A program made the position numbers and the translations under genes. The notes below the pieces were generated by a model. The model did no database searches. It was not told the origin of the DNA and saw nothing but the letters and a program-made list of their open reading frames with translations. From positions 1 to 20,242 of the forward strand of contig JAIOTT010000407.1 in NCBI GenBank assembly GCA_021106655.1: DNA of 20,242 bases, in the 5' to 3' direction. Positions 14,473-20,242 of this stretch are shown piece after piece; positions within the stretch are counted from its first letter, which is position 1, and each line of letters opens with the position of its first letter. The DNA is from Bacteroidales bacterium. GTDB taxonomy: Bacteria > Bacteroidota > Bacteroidia > Bacteroidales > SMBSF77.

Positions 14473-15378
14473 TTAGAATAATTTCCCTTGCTCGGGTGTT
14501 GTATTTTTTAATGCATTTCCATTAAAATCTACTGGTGTTGCTCCTTTTTGTATCAATAATTCATTGGCATTCTTCTCGTGGCTTTCCGGCTTTCTTACAA
14601 AAATTTTTCTGTCTCTTTTTAAACCGTCTAAAGCACCCTCCCAGGTTCCACCCGAAGAATTGGATTCTGCAACATAGATTTGATCAGCAAGTCCATAAAT
14701 TATCGTATTCCGGTGCATTGCAAAGCCAACAGACCAGGGAGCTTTTGGATGATATATACTCATCACAAGAACATTTCCTTTAACAATATCCTGGTAATAG
14801 GTTTTTGATTTATAGGTTTCTATCCCCTGAGGAAGAACAATAATGCTCTGGCCATTATGTTCCAGTGCAGACTCAAGTGCCATTTTATCTACGCCTTTAG
14901 CAAAGCCACTCACAACAACCTGATTCTTTTTAACAAGCATCTTAGCAAGGTTCTCAGTAAATTTAAGTGAGATATCACTGCTTTTTCTTGCTCCGACAAT
15001 GGCTATACTTTCTTTTTTAAGCAAATCCATATTACCCTTAGCATAGATAAGCAGGGGTGCTCCTTTCTTAAGATTTTGTTTCAAGGAGTCAGGATAAACA
15101 TAAATATCCCAGATATTCATCGTGTGAATTCCCTGGTCTTCTATTTGCTCAGCTAAAAAGGCGTAATTAGCTAAGTCGTTAACTGATTCAAGTATTCCAG
15201 CCCATTCTATATCCGTAAAATTAAAACCAAGTTTGTTATGCGATTTGATTTTTGTCAGGGCTTCCTGAATTGTATACTTTTCATATGCTGATTCGATCAG
15301 GAACTCCATTTTTCTCCTGGTTGAGAAATTCGGTGCATGAGCCAGCGCCATCCAATATGCTAAAGTATTATCAATCAT
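14473..15378 (-). CDS. DprA/Smf-like DNA-processing protein
   Basis: A 301-aa protein with a short N-terminal helical region and a DprA-type Rossmann (SLOG superfamily) domain at about 115-265. Motifs are SIAIVGARKSS (124-134), VVVSGFAKGVD (154-164), a RN-bearing loop MHRNTIIYGLAD (221-232) and SNSSGGTWEGA (239-249). These follow the family order, but the usual RNR reads RNT and the whole is divergent from housekeeping DprA, which loads RecA onto incoming single-stranded DNA. The start codon ATG overlaps the UAA stop of the RecQ-like gene by one base (TAATG), and GGAGGAAG lies just upstream, so the two proteins are translationally coupled. A paired function with the helicase is therefore likely. 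Confidence 0.85.
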   Translation of the reverse strand: MIDNTLAYWMALAHAPNFSTRRKMEFLIESAYEKYTIQEALTKIKSHNKLGFNFTDIEWAGILESVNDLANYAFLAEQIEDQGIHTMNIWDIYVYPDSLKQNLKKGAPLLIYAKGNMDLLKKESIAIVGARKSSDISLKFTENLAKMLVKKNQVVVSGFAKGVDKMALESALEHNGQSIIVLPQGIETYKSKTYYQDIVKGNVLVMSIYHPKAPWSVGFAMHRNTIIYGLADQIYVAESNSSGGTWEGALDGLKRDRKIFVRKPESHEKNANELLIQKGATPVDFNGNALKNTTPEQGKLF

Positions 15379-17378
15379 TATCTTCCTCCTACTGATTTTG
15401 CAATAGTTAATGGAGCAACCAGCTCTGCACCTTTTGATTTGAGCATTGCACCAATGGTTTTGATTGTTTGTCCGCTATCGAATATATCGTCTATGATCAA
15501 AATCTTTTTGCCTTTGACGTCCTCAGTGCAATCAAAAGCATTTTTTAAATTGTCTTTTTTCCCTATTGCTGATTCAAATTCCTTCTGAGGCCTGGTCTCC
15601 CTTATTTTTATTAAGCCTTCTGAGAAAGGGAATTTGAGCACTTTAGCAATTATCCCGGCAAAATTCTTTACCAAATCTCCTGACTCAGTTGGAGGCACAA
15701 ATATAACTAAATCAAATTCAGCCTGTCCAAAATGTTCTCGAAAGGCTTTTAGTGTGAGTCTGATGAGGAAGTCAGGGAAATCTCCGCCATTTTCATATTT
15801 TGATCTGTGAATAGCTTTTCCAATATTGGAAACACCATAGTATGATGCAGCAACACCATCCTTCATAATATTTGATTTGGTGGAGACTTCAAGTACAGGA
15901 AAACTAATCTCTCTGAATTCATCAATTCGCTTTATCCCTTCAGGAGTGCAAACAGCAGATTGTATGTTTTTCAAATCCACATCACAATTACCACAAACTT
16001 TAACAGGAGTATCGCCTAAATATCTCCTTAAAAAATTCAGCCTGCAAGAAGTTGAATTAATATATTCTTTCATAATTTGAAAGTCAGCATGTTTGGTTGT
16101 CCGGAGCTCATCAAATTTGTTAAAATCTAATTCAGGTGCACCATATCTATATTCATATTTTTTATTGGACGGGTTTCGGGAGATGATATTTTGATCCAAC
16201 AAATCATTGATTATTACATTAGTCTTTGTCATTTTCAAGTTAACCTGCCTTATGAGACTAAACAAACCCAGTGGTTCCCGCTTCAATTCGTCAATCACTT
16301 TTTGGTATTGTGGGATTGATGGTCTGGCATTATTAATAAATGATTCGGGTAGTTGATCATCTTCCGGAGTATAGTAAAGAATAATATCTGTGGGTTCACC
16401 ATCCCGTCCTGCTCTTCCAATTTCCTGATAATAGTGAAGAGGTGATGCAGGGACCTGGGTGTGAATAATGAAACGAATATCAGGCTTATCAATACCCATC
16501 CCCAGTGCATTCGTTGCCACAACACATTTGAAATTGTTGATCATTAAACCTTCTTCTACAGATTTTCGTGTTTCATTATCCAGGCCAGCATTATAATAAG
16601 TTGCATTTATTTCATTAAACTCAAGCCACCTGGCATATTGTTCTGATTCTACTTTTGTACCACAGTATATTAAACCTGATCCTTTTGAGTTTTTTACAAA
16701 ATTCAGCAACGAGATCATTTTGGTTTCCTGATTTTCTGTTTGTATAACCTTTAGTTTGAAATTTGGCCTTGACAGATCACCACGGATTACGTTTAATTTG
16801 CTGTTATCAAGTTGCTTTTCAATATCTGATTGAACTCTTGGTGTAGCGGTTGCCGTACATGCCAGCACAGGAAAGTCGCTTTGCAGTTGCTGCACCAGTT
16901 TAACAATTCTTCGGAAGGATGGCCTGAAGTCGTGCCCCCATACAGAGATACAATGAGCCTCATCAACAACCACCATTCCAAGATTCATCTGGCGAACTGT
17001 TTCCTGCCATGCCTCATCTTCCTGGCGTTCAGGTGCAATATAAAGCATTTTGAATTGGCCGGCTTTTGCTTTTATTAAAACCTCCTCTTTTTCTTCCAGT
17101 GACAAAGTACTATTTACATAAGCGGCCGGTATTCCCAGAGATTGAAGTTTGTTAACCTGGTCACGCATTAAGGCAATCAGGGGAGAAAAAATAATCGTTG
17201 TTCCTGGTAACATCATAGCTGAAAACTGAAATACCAATGACTTTCCATAACCAGTACGCTCAATCATCAGAATTCGTTCTCCATTCAACAGACGCTCAAT
17301 AGCTTCCCATTGCTCATCGTAAAATGATGATAGCGTGAACCACTCCTTAAGTTTTATTTCAGCTTCTTTTCTTGTCAT
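15378..17378 (-). CDS. RecQ-family helicase fused to a phosphoribosyltransferase
   Basis: A 666-aa fusion. Residues 1-340 are a RecQ helicase: Q-motif region FYDEQWEAI, Walker A TGYGKS (42-47), DEAH (139-142), TATATP (175-180), and motif VI QEIGRAGRDG (318-327). A RecQ zinc-region cysteine set follows (C445, C462, C465), but the fourth ligand position reads D, so three of four are visible; C477 may substitute. No HRDC domain is present. Residues about 490-666 are a PRPP-dependent phosphoribosyltransferase of ComF type, with the PRPP loop LIIDDIFDSGQTIK (627-640). The helicase, PRTase and following DprA-like protein resemble the ComFA, ComFC and DprA roles in DNA uptake. Alternatively this is a genome-defence pair. 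The PRTase substrate is unknown. Confidence 0.92.
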   Translation of the reverse strand: MTRKEAEIKLKEWFTLSSFYDEQWEAIERLLNGERILMIERTGYGKSLVFQFSAMMLPGTTIIFSPLIALMRDQVNKLQSLGIPAAYVNSTLSLEEKEEVLIKAKAGQFKMLYIAPERQEDEAWQETVRQMNLGMVVVDEAHCISVWGHDFRPSFRRIVKLVQQLQSDFPVLACTATATPRVQSDIEKQLDNSKLNVIRGDLSRPNFKLKVIQTENQETKMISLLNFVKNSKGSGLIYCGTKVESEQYARWLEFNEINATYYNAGLDNETRKSVEEGLMINNFKCVVATNALGMGIDKPDIRFIIHTQVPASPLHYYQEIGRAGRDGEPTDIILYYTPEDDQLPESFINNARPSIPQYQKVIDELKREPLGLFSLIRQVNLKMTKTNVIINDLLDQNIISRNPSNKKYEYRYGAPELDFNKFDELRTTKHADFQIMKEYINSTSCRLNFLRRYLGDTPVKVCGNCDVDLKNIQSAVCTPEGIKRIDEFREISFPVLEVSTKSNIMKDGVAASYYGVSNIGKAIHRSKYENGGDFPDFLIRLTLKAFREHFGQAEFDLVIFVPPTESGDLVKNFAGIIAKVLKFPFSEGLIKIRETRPQKEFESAIGKKDNLKNAFDCTEDVKGKKILIIDDIFDSGQTIKTIGAMLKSKGAELVAPLTIAKSVGGR

Positions 17379-17411
17379 TAGTTATTAGTGGTTAGTGGTT
17401 AGTTAGTAATG
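17377..17411. repeat. 7-bp-period array at the RecQ-like gene start
   Basis: Five 7-bp units (ATTAGTT, ATTAGTG, GTTAGTG, GTTAGTT, AGTAATG) begin inside the start codon of the RecQ-like gene and fill its 5' leader. No ribosome binding site is visible there. Confidence 0.65.
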
Positions 17412-17533
17412 TCAATCAAGAGTTGAAAATGTATATGAAGATTCGCATTAGTAGTTTTAATTTTTTCATCAATCCATTGAGCATTTTGCCAATTTCTCCG
17501 TATTAGACTATATTTTTTGCAAAAGGTAACCAT
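17399..17533 (-). CDS. Possible small ORF (44 aa) before the RecQ-like gene
   Basis: ATG at 17533 opens 44 codons ending TAA at 17399-17401, 20 nt before the RecQ-like start. The product contains the protein-like stretch IRRNWQNAQWIDEKIKTTNA and two Trp, which is unusual for random AT-rich DNA. The frame is open for about 19 codons further upstream, so it may be a remnant of a larger gene. Its end overlaps the 7-bp array. I do not recognise it. Confidence 0.2.
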   Translation of the reverse strand: MVTFCKKYSLIRRNWQNAQWIDEKIKTTNANLHIHFQLLIDITN

Positions 17534-17584
17534 AAATTTCAATAAATATACAAATTTCCCACGTAGAGAGTTAAATAATATGAT

Positions 17585-17616
17585 AACAGGTAATTTATTG
17601 TAATTAAGTAGTAATT
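17585..17616. repeat. 11-bp-period array (TAATT-ending)
   Basis: Units AACAGGTAATT, TATTGTAATT and AAGTAGTAATT belong to the family seen after dnaG at 4091-4145. Confidence 0.5.
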
Positions 17617-17660
17617 AATTGTTGAATACGAAATTGCGAGTTCAGTGACCAATTCCAGAA

Positions 17661-17688
17661 ATTAGAAATTGGAAATTAGAAATTAGGA
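17661..17688. repeat. 7-bp-period array (ATTAGAA type)
   Basis: Four units: ATTAGAA, ATTGGAA, ATTAGAA and ATTAGGA, in exact 7-bp phase. Confidence 0.6.
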
Positions 17689-17732
17689 AATATTCTTCCC
17701 TACTCAACTACTCAACTAAAAAATTCTCGCAA

Positions 17733-17770
17733 CCCGTAACCCGTAACCCGCAACCCGTAACCCGTAACCC
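17733..17770. repeat. 7-bp-period array (CCCGTAA)n
   Basis: Five units of CCCGTAA (the third is CCCGCAA) are followed by a partial unit. The sequence superficially resembles telomeric repeats. The 17379-17984 gap otherwise holds the other arrays listed, the small ORF and a weak promoter for the KilA-N gene. Confidence 0.85.
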
Positions 17771-17916
17771 TTTTCCCCATTTTCAAATTATTTTCTACCT
17801 CCTTTCTTCCTTTATATCTTTCACACCAAGCTTCATACAACAGCAATCTGAAAATCCAGAATACTCATTGAATTCAACTAATTGCCGGATCAAACAAAGC
17901 TTCCACTCATTTCAGC

Positions 17917-17947
17917 TTGTTATGTAGGAGTTATTCTGATAATTTTA
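17917..17947 (+). promoter_or_regulatory. Weak promoter candidate for the KilA-N gene
   Basis: TTG (17917-17919) and TAATTTTA (17940-17947) are spaced 20 nt apart. The last base of the -7 box deviates from the consensus. Confidence 0.3.
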
Positions 17948-17984
17948 TTTCGTATTTAAGATTTCGATCTGAATAATAACTGAT

Positions 17985-18812
17985 ATGGGTAAGTCAAGTA
18001 AAATTAATGTAAGAGGTACAGAAATAAAAATTCTGAGAGAGAAACGGGGTGACTTCATTTCACTGACCGATATGCTAAAAGCAAAGGATGGTGATTTTTT
18101 TATCTCTGATTGGCTCAGAAACCGAAATACCATTGAATTTCTAGGGATATGGGAATCAGTTAACAATCCGGCATTTAATTGTGGCGAATTCGCCATAATT
18201 AAAAGTCAGGCAGGACTGCATAATTATAGAATAAGCGTTAAAGAGTGGGTGGAAAAAACCAAAGCCTTTGGATTGAAGGCTACTACCGGCAGGTATGGCG
18301 GAACATATGCACATTCGGATATTGCTTTTGAATTCGGTATGTGGATCTCTGCTAAATTTAAAGTTTACCTGATAAAAGAATTCCAGCGACTAAAGGAAGA
18401 AGAGAATCTACGTCTGTCTCTCGATTGGAACCTGCATCGAACACTTACAAAGATCAATTACCGAATACATACAGATGCGATAAAAGAAAACATAATGCCA
18501 CCTGAGCTTACCAGAAACCAACAGAAAACCATTTACGCATCAGAAGCTGATGTATTGAATATGGCTATGTTTGGTAGAACAGCCAATGAATGGGGTGAAG
18601 AAAACCCTGATTTAAAAGGTAATATCCGTGATTACAGTACAATCGAACAGTTGCTTGTTCTTGCTAACCTCGAAAGCATGAATAGTGAGTTTATCAGGAT
18701 GGGAATGAACCAAGGTGAAAGGCTCTTTAAACTAAACCGCATTGCAATTCAACAGATGAAATCACTGACACAGAATATTCATATTAACAAATTGAAAGCT
18801 AAGAATAAGTGA
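17985..18812 (+). CDS. KilA-N domain protein
   Basis: A 275-aa protein. The KilA-N domain at about 20-140 carries the family signatures FISLTDM, DWLRNRNTIEFLGIWE, GRYGGTYAHSDIAFEFGMWIS and FKVYLIKEFQRLKEE. The C-terminal part has INYRIHTDAIKE, YASEADVLNMAMFG and GNIRDYSTIEQLLVLANLES, giving the full usual length for the Bacteroidota family. KilA-N is a DNA-binding fold known from phages and large DNA viruses. Chromosomal copies are widespread, often solitary, and their role is unclear. This gene stands alone between two repeat-rich spacers, which suggests an accessory or mobile insertion. No integrase or terminal repeats were found beside it. Confidence 0.9.
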   Translation: MGKSSKINVRGTEIKILREKRGDFISLTDMLKAKDGDFFISDWLRNRNTIEFLGIWESVNNPAFNCGEFAIIKSQAGLHNYRISVKEWVEKTKAFGLKATTGRYGGTYAHSDIAFEFGMWISAKFKVYLIKEFQRLKEEENLRLSLDWNLHRTLTKINYRIHTDAIKENIMPPELTRNQQKTIYASEADVLNMAMFGRTANEWGEENPDLKGNIRDYSTIEQLLVLANLESMNSEFIRMGMNQGERLFKLNRIAIQQMKSLTQNIHINKLKAKNK

Positions 18813-18909
18813 GCTTGCGAACTTTCAAACCTGCGAACTTTTTTACGATTTTCAAATTTCCTCATTTTTAAATTATTTTCTACCTACTGAAGACTGGAGA
18901 CTTTCTTCC

Positions 18910-18953
18910 ATTATCATATTATCACATTATCATATTATCACATTATCATATTA
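18910..18953. repeat. 8-bp-period array (ATTATCAT/ATTATCAC)
   Basis: ATTATCAT and ATTATCAC alternate for five and a half units. The same family occurs at 10790-10837. Confidence 0.8.
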
Positions 18954-18959
18954 AAATGC

Positions 18960-19001
18960 TGACTACCGACTGTGGACTGCCAACTTTCCTGCCTCCTGCC
19001 A
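18960..19001. repeat. 7-bp-period array (CTGAC/GACTG type)
   Basis: Six 7-bp units begin TGACTAC, CGACTGT and GGACTGC and end CCTGCCA. The reverse complement carries GGCAGTC- and GGTAGTC-like units that match the array at 19255-19289, in opposite orientation across the inverted repeat at 19064-19246. Confidence 0.55.
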
Positions 19002-19063
19002 CTTTCTTTTCACCACAAAGAACTCAAAGTGCCTCACAAAGGAACCACAAAGGGATATCCCAA

Positions 19064-19246
19064 CTTTGAATCTTGAGTCCACTCCGAAAAATCATTTTCT
19101 TGCCACAAAGTCTAGAAGGCACAAATATACACTAAGTTTAAAGCTTTGATTATCTACACTTTGTGAATCTTGGTGTTTTAGTGTCTTAGTGGCATTTTCT
19201 TAATTTTTGATTTATCAGAGTGGACTCAAGTTACAAAGATTCAAAG
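19064..19246. repeat. 183-bp imperfect inverted repeat, MITE-like
   Basis: The ends are perfect 9-bp inverted repeats, CTTTGAATC (19064-19072) and GATTCAAAG (19238-19246). A perfect 12-bp pair lies inside, TTGAGTCCACTC (19073-19084) and GAGTGGACTCAA (19218-19229). Inward, the arms remain alignable for about 70 bp, including GCCACAAAG and the reverse complement of CTTAGTGGC. No ORF is present. No target-site duplication is obvious. The wider gap from 18813 to 19567 consists of this element, several arrays, a short palindrome (19377-19397) and the tRNA terminator. Confidence 0.7.
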
Positions 19247-19254
19247 GAAGAAAC

Positions 19255-19289
19255 TCGGCAATCGGCAGCCTCCAGTCGGCAGTTGTAGG
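19255..19289. repeat. 7-bp-period array (TCGGCAG type)
   Basis: Units are TCGGCAA, TCGGCAG, CCTCCAG, TCGGCAG and TTGTAGG, in exact 7-bp phase. This is the inverted counterpart of the array at 18960-19001. Confidence 0.65.
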
Positions 19290-19376
19290 AAGGTATTATT
19301 CGCGGCTTTATAAAAATGCTTAAATGCGTGAATGCAAGAATGAGAAATAAAAGAGTATAAGGAGAATACGATACGG

Positions 19377-19397
19377 ATTCCGAAATGAATTCGGAAT
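19377..19397. repeat. Short palindrome ATTCCGAA-atgaa-TTCGGAAT
   Basis: A perfect 8-bp stem with a 5-nt loop in non-coding DNA. It has no T-tract and no adjacent gene. Confidence 0.55.
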
Positions 19398-19498
19398 GAC
19401 CCTATCCATTTTGCATTGATTGTTGAGTAATCAGTCGGCAGGCTTAATTTGAATATGAGATAATTTAAAAATTAGGAAAGCGGGTGCAGGTTAATGAC

Positions 19499-19526
19499 CG
19501 TAATTCGTAATTTATAATCCGTAATT
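19499..19526. repeat. 7-bp-period array (CGTAATT)
   Basis: Units CGTAATT, CGTAATT, TATAATC and CGTAATT directly abut the tRNA-Leu terminator. Confidence 0.6.
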
Positions 19527-19566
19527 AAAAAAAGCAGTGACTGGTCGCGGCCTGTCACTGCTTTTT
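19527..19566 (-). terminator. Terminator of tRNA-Leu
   Basis: On the minus strand, GCAGTGAC and GTCACTGC form an 8-bp stem extended by A/T pairs, with a further GG/CC pairing inside. It is followed by a run of seven T and begins 2 nt after the mature tRNA end. Confidence 0.85.
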
Positions 19567-19567
19567 G

Positions 19568-19650
19568 TACCCGGAGCCGGGGTCGAACCGGCACTCCTAA
19601 AAGGAACTGGTTTTTGAGACCAGCGCGTCTACCAATTCCGCCATCCGGGC
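19568..19650 (-). tRNA. tRNA-Leu (anticodon CAA)
   Basis: Read on the minus strand the molecule is 83 nt and begins GCCCGGATGGCGGAATTGG. The acceptor stem GCCCGGA pairs with TCCGGGT (one G-U), and the discriminator is A. The anticodon stem CTGGT/ACCAG carries loop CTCAAAA, with CAA at 34-36. A long variable arm (TCCTTTTAGGA region) and the GGTTCGACC T-arm mark a class II tRNA. The 3' CCA is not encoded (CAA follows the discriminator). Confidence 0.97.
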
Positions 19651-19671
19651 TAATATTTGGAATTTGGTTTG

Positions 19672-19679
19672 CAAAACTA
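19672..19679 (-). promoter_or_regulatory. -7 box of the tRNA-Leu promoter
   Basis: TAGTTTTG on the minus strand matches TAnnTTTG about 22 nt before the tRNA 5' end. No TTG is seen at -33. Confidence 0.4.
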
Positions 19680-19782
19680 CTAAAAATTTTGATTTATTAA
19701 TGGCCATGGTGATAACAAATATTTTATTTCTTTTAGATAAATTTGAGTTGATCAATAAAACGGCGACATCAAAATTTGCATA

Positions 19783-19872
19783 GAGCAAGGAGCAAAGAGC
19801 ATAGGGTTAATAATTATTTGACAGCGAATTTTTATCTTTAACTCTATGCTCTATGCCCTATGCCCTATGCTT
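19783..19872. repeat. Inverted pair of 7-bp-period arrays
   Basis: The left array is GAGCAAG, GAGCAAA, GAGCATA and GGGTTAA (19783-19810). The right array is TTAACTC, TATGCTC, two TATGCCC and TATGCTT (19838-19872). The reverse complement of the right one gives GGGCATA, GAGCATA and GAGTTAA, the same family in the same order, so the two can pair around a 27-nt loop. The gap 19651-20001 otherwise holds the tRNA -7 box and the prs promoter. Confidence 0.75.
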
Positions 19873-19933
19873 TAGTCTAATAGTTTGGACGTTATATGCG
19901 AATTTCAATTCTTTAAAATATCTGATTTTATGT

Positions 19934-19962
19934 TTGATAAACAAAATTTTGTTCTAATTTTG
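19934..19962 (+). promoter_or_regulatory. Promoter of prs
   Basis: TTG (19934-19936) and TAATTTTG (19955-19962) are spaced 18 nt apart. Transcription would begin near 19969, about 33 nt before the start codon. Confidence 0.55.
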
Positions 19963-20001
19963 CAGTCCAAAATCAGGATTTAAATTTCATCTAGTTCAAT
20001 T

Positions 20002-20242
20002 ATGGTATCAAATGCTACGATCTTTTCTGGTAGGGCTTCAAAATATCTTGCAGAGAAAATTGCTAAGAGTTTTGATAAAGACCTTGGGAATATCTATGTC
20101 ACTGAATTCAGTGATGGTGAATTTCAGCCATCTTATGAAGAAAATATCAGGGGCAAAGATGTTTTTATTGTTCAGTCAACTTTCGCTCCGGCAGATAATC
20201 TGTTCGAACTTCTGATGTTGATAGATATTCCCAAGGTCTTTA
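20002..20242 (+). CDS. prs: Ribose-phosphate pyrophosphokinase (PRPP synthetase), 5' part
   Basis: The first 80 codons of a gene that runs off the right edge. The N-terminal pattern IFSGRASKYLAEKIAKSF, then FSDGEFQPSYEENIRGKDVFIVQST and PADNLFELLMLID, is diagnostic for PRPP synthetase, which makes PRPP from ribose 5-phosphate and ATP for nucleotide, His and Trp synthesis. FSDGE lies in the subunit and ATP-site region. It has its own promoter and is transcribed away from the tRNA. PRPP is the substrate expected for the PRTase domain of the RecQ-like fusion, but the genes are over 2.5 kb apart and not in one unit. Confidence 0.93.
   Translation, partial: MVSNATIFSGRASKYLAEKIAKSFDKDLGNIYVTEFSDGEFQPSYEENIRGKDVFIVQSTFAPADNLFELLMLIDIPKVF

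Noticed and set aside
17733..17770. (CCCGTAA)n as a telomere or replicon end
   Set aside because: Only five units within continuous chromosomal sequence, and similar 7-bp arrays with other units occur throughout the window.
17985..19650. KilA-N gene plus tRNA-Leu as an integrated prophage or island with an att site
   Set aside because: No integrase, phage structural genes or duplicated tRNA end was found in the window.

Overview
The window reads as chromosomal DNA of a Bacteroidota (Bacteroidetes) bacterium, probably from the Bacteroidales or a related uncultivated lineage. The DNA is AT-rich and genes mostly lack Shine-Dalgarno sequences. Several promoters fit the Bacteroidetes pattern of a -33 TTG and a -7 TAnnTTTG box. 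Typical lineage families are present: DUF3857/transglutaminase proteins, a YCF48-like beta-propeller lipoprotein, an RRM RNA-binding protein and a KilA-N protein. UGA acts as an ordinary stop at 10759-10761 and 18810-18812, so the standard bacterial code applies.

Layout. At 1-828 (minus) is the start of a secreted right-handed beta-helix protein that runs off the left edge. At 1130-4080 (plus) a propeller lipoprotein lies 2 nt before dnaG, which starts with TTG. At 4196-8077 (minus) are two adjacent DUF3857/transglutaminase-like exported proteins; one keeps the Cys-His-Asp triad and the other has lost it. At 8256-8708 (minus) is tadA, interrupted by one in-frame UGA. At 9035-9301 (plus) is an RRM protein behind a clean promoter, followed by a strong terminator. 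At 9751-10761 (plus) are two unrecognised genes.

A Crp/Fnr-type regulator (10848-11546, minus) is divergent from a five-gene plus-strand redox cassette (11773-14396). The cassette holds a NifX-like protein, an atypical thioredoxin-fold protein, a thioredoxin reductase-like flavoprotein lacking the NADPH-binding arginines, a thioredoxin-glutaredoxin fusion and a stray GroES-like protein. Convergent to it is a translationally coupled pair (14473-17378, minus): a RecQ helicase fused to a phosphoribosyltransferase, and a DprA-like protein. This is the best candidate for an uncharacterised DNA-handling system. A solitary KilA-N gene (17985-18812), tRNA-Leu(CAA) and the start of a PRPP synthetase gene (prs) complete the window.

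The most distinctive non-genic signal is a set of short, degenerate intergenic arrays, most with a strict 7- or 8-bp period and a few with 9 or 11 bp. The unit sequence differs from place to place, and several arrays form inverted pairs. They occupy most intergenic regions and in places abut or enter genes. C-rich hairpin elements, two short palindromes and a 183-bp imperfect inverted repeat add to this repeat landscape.
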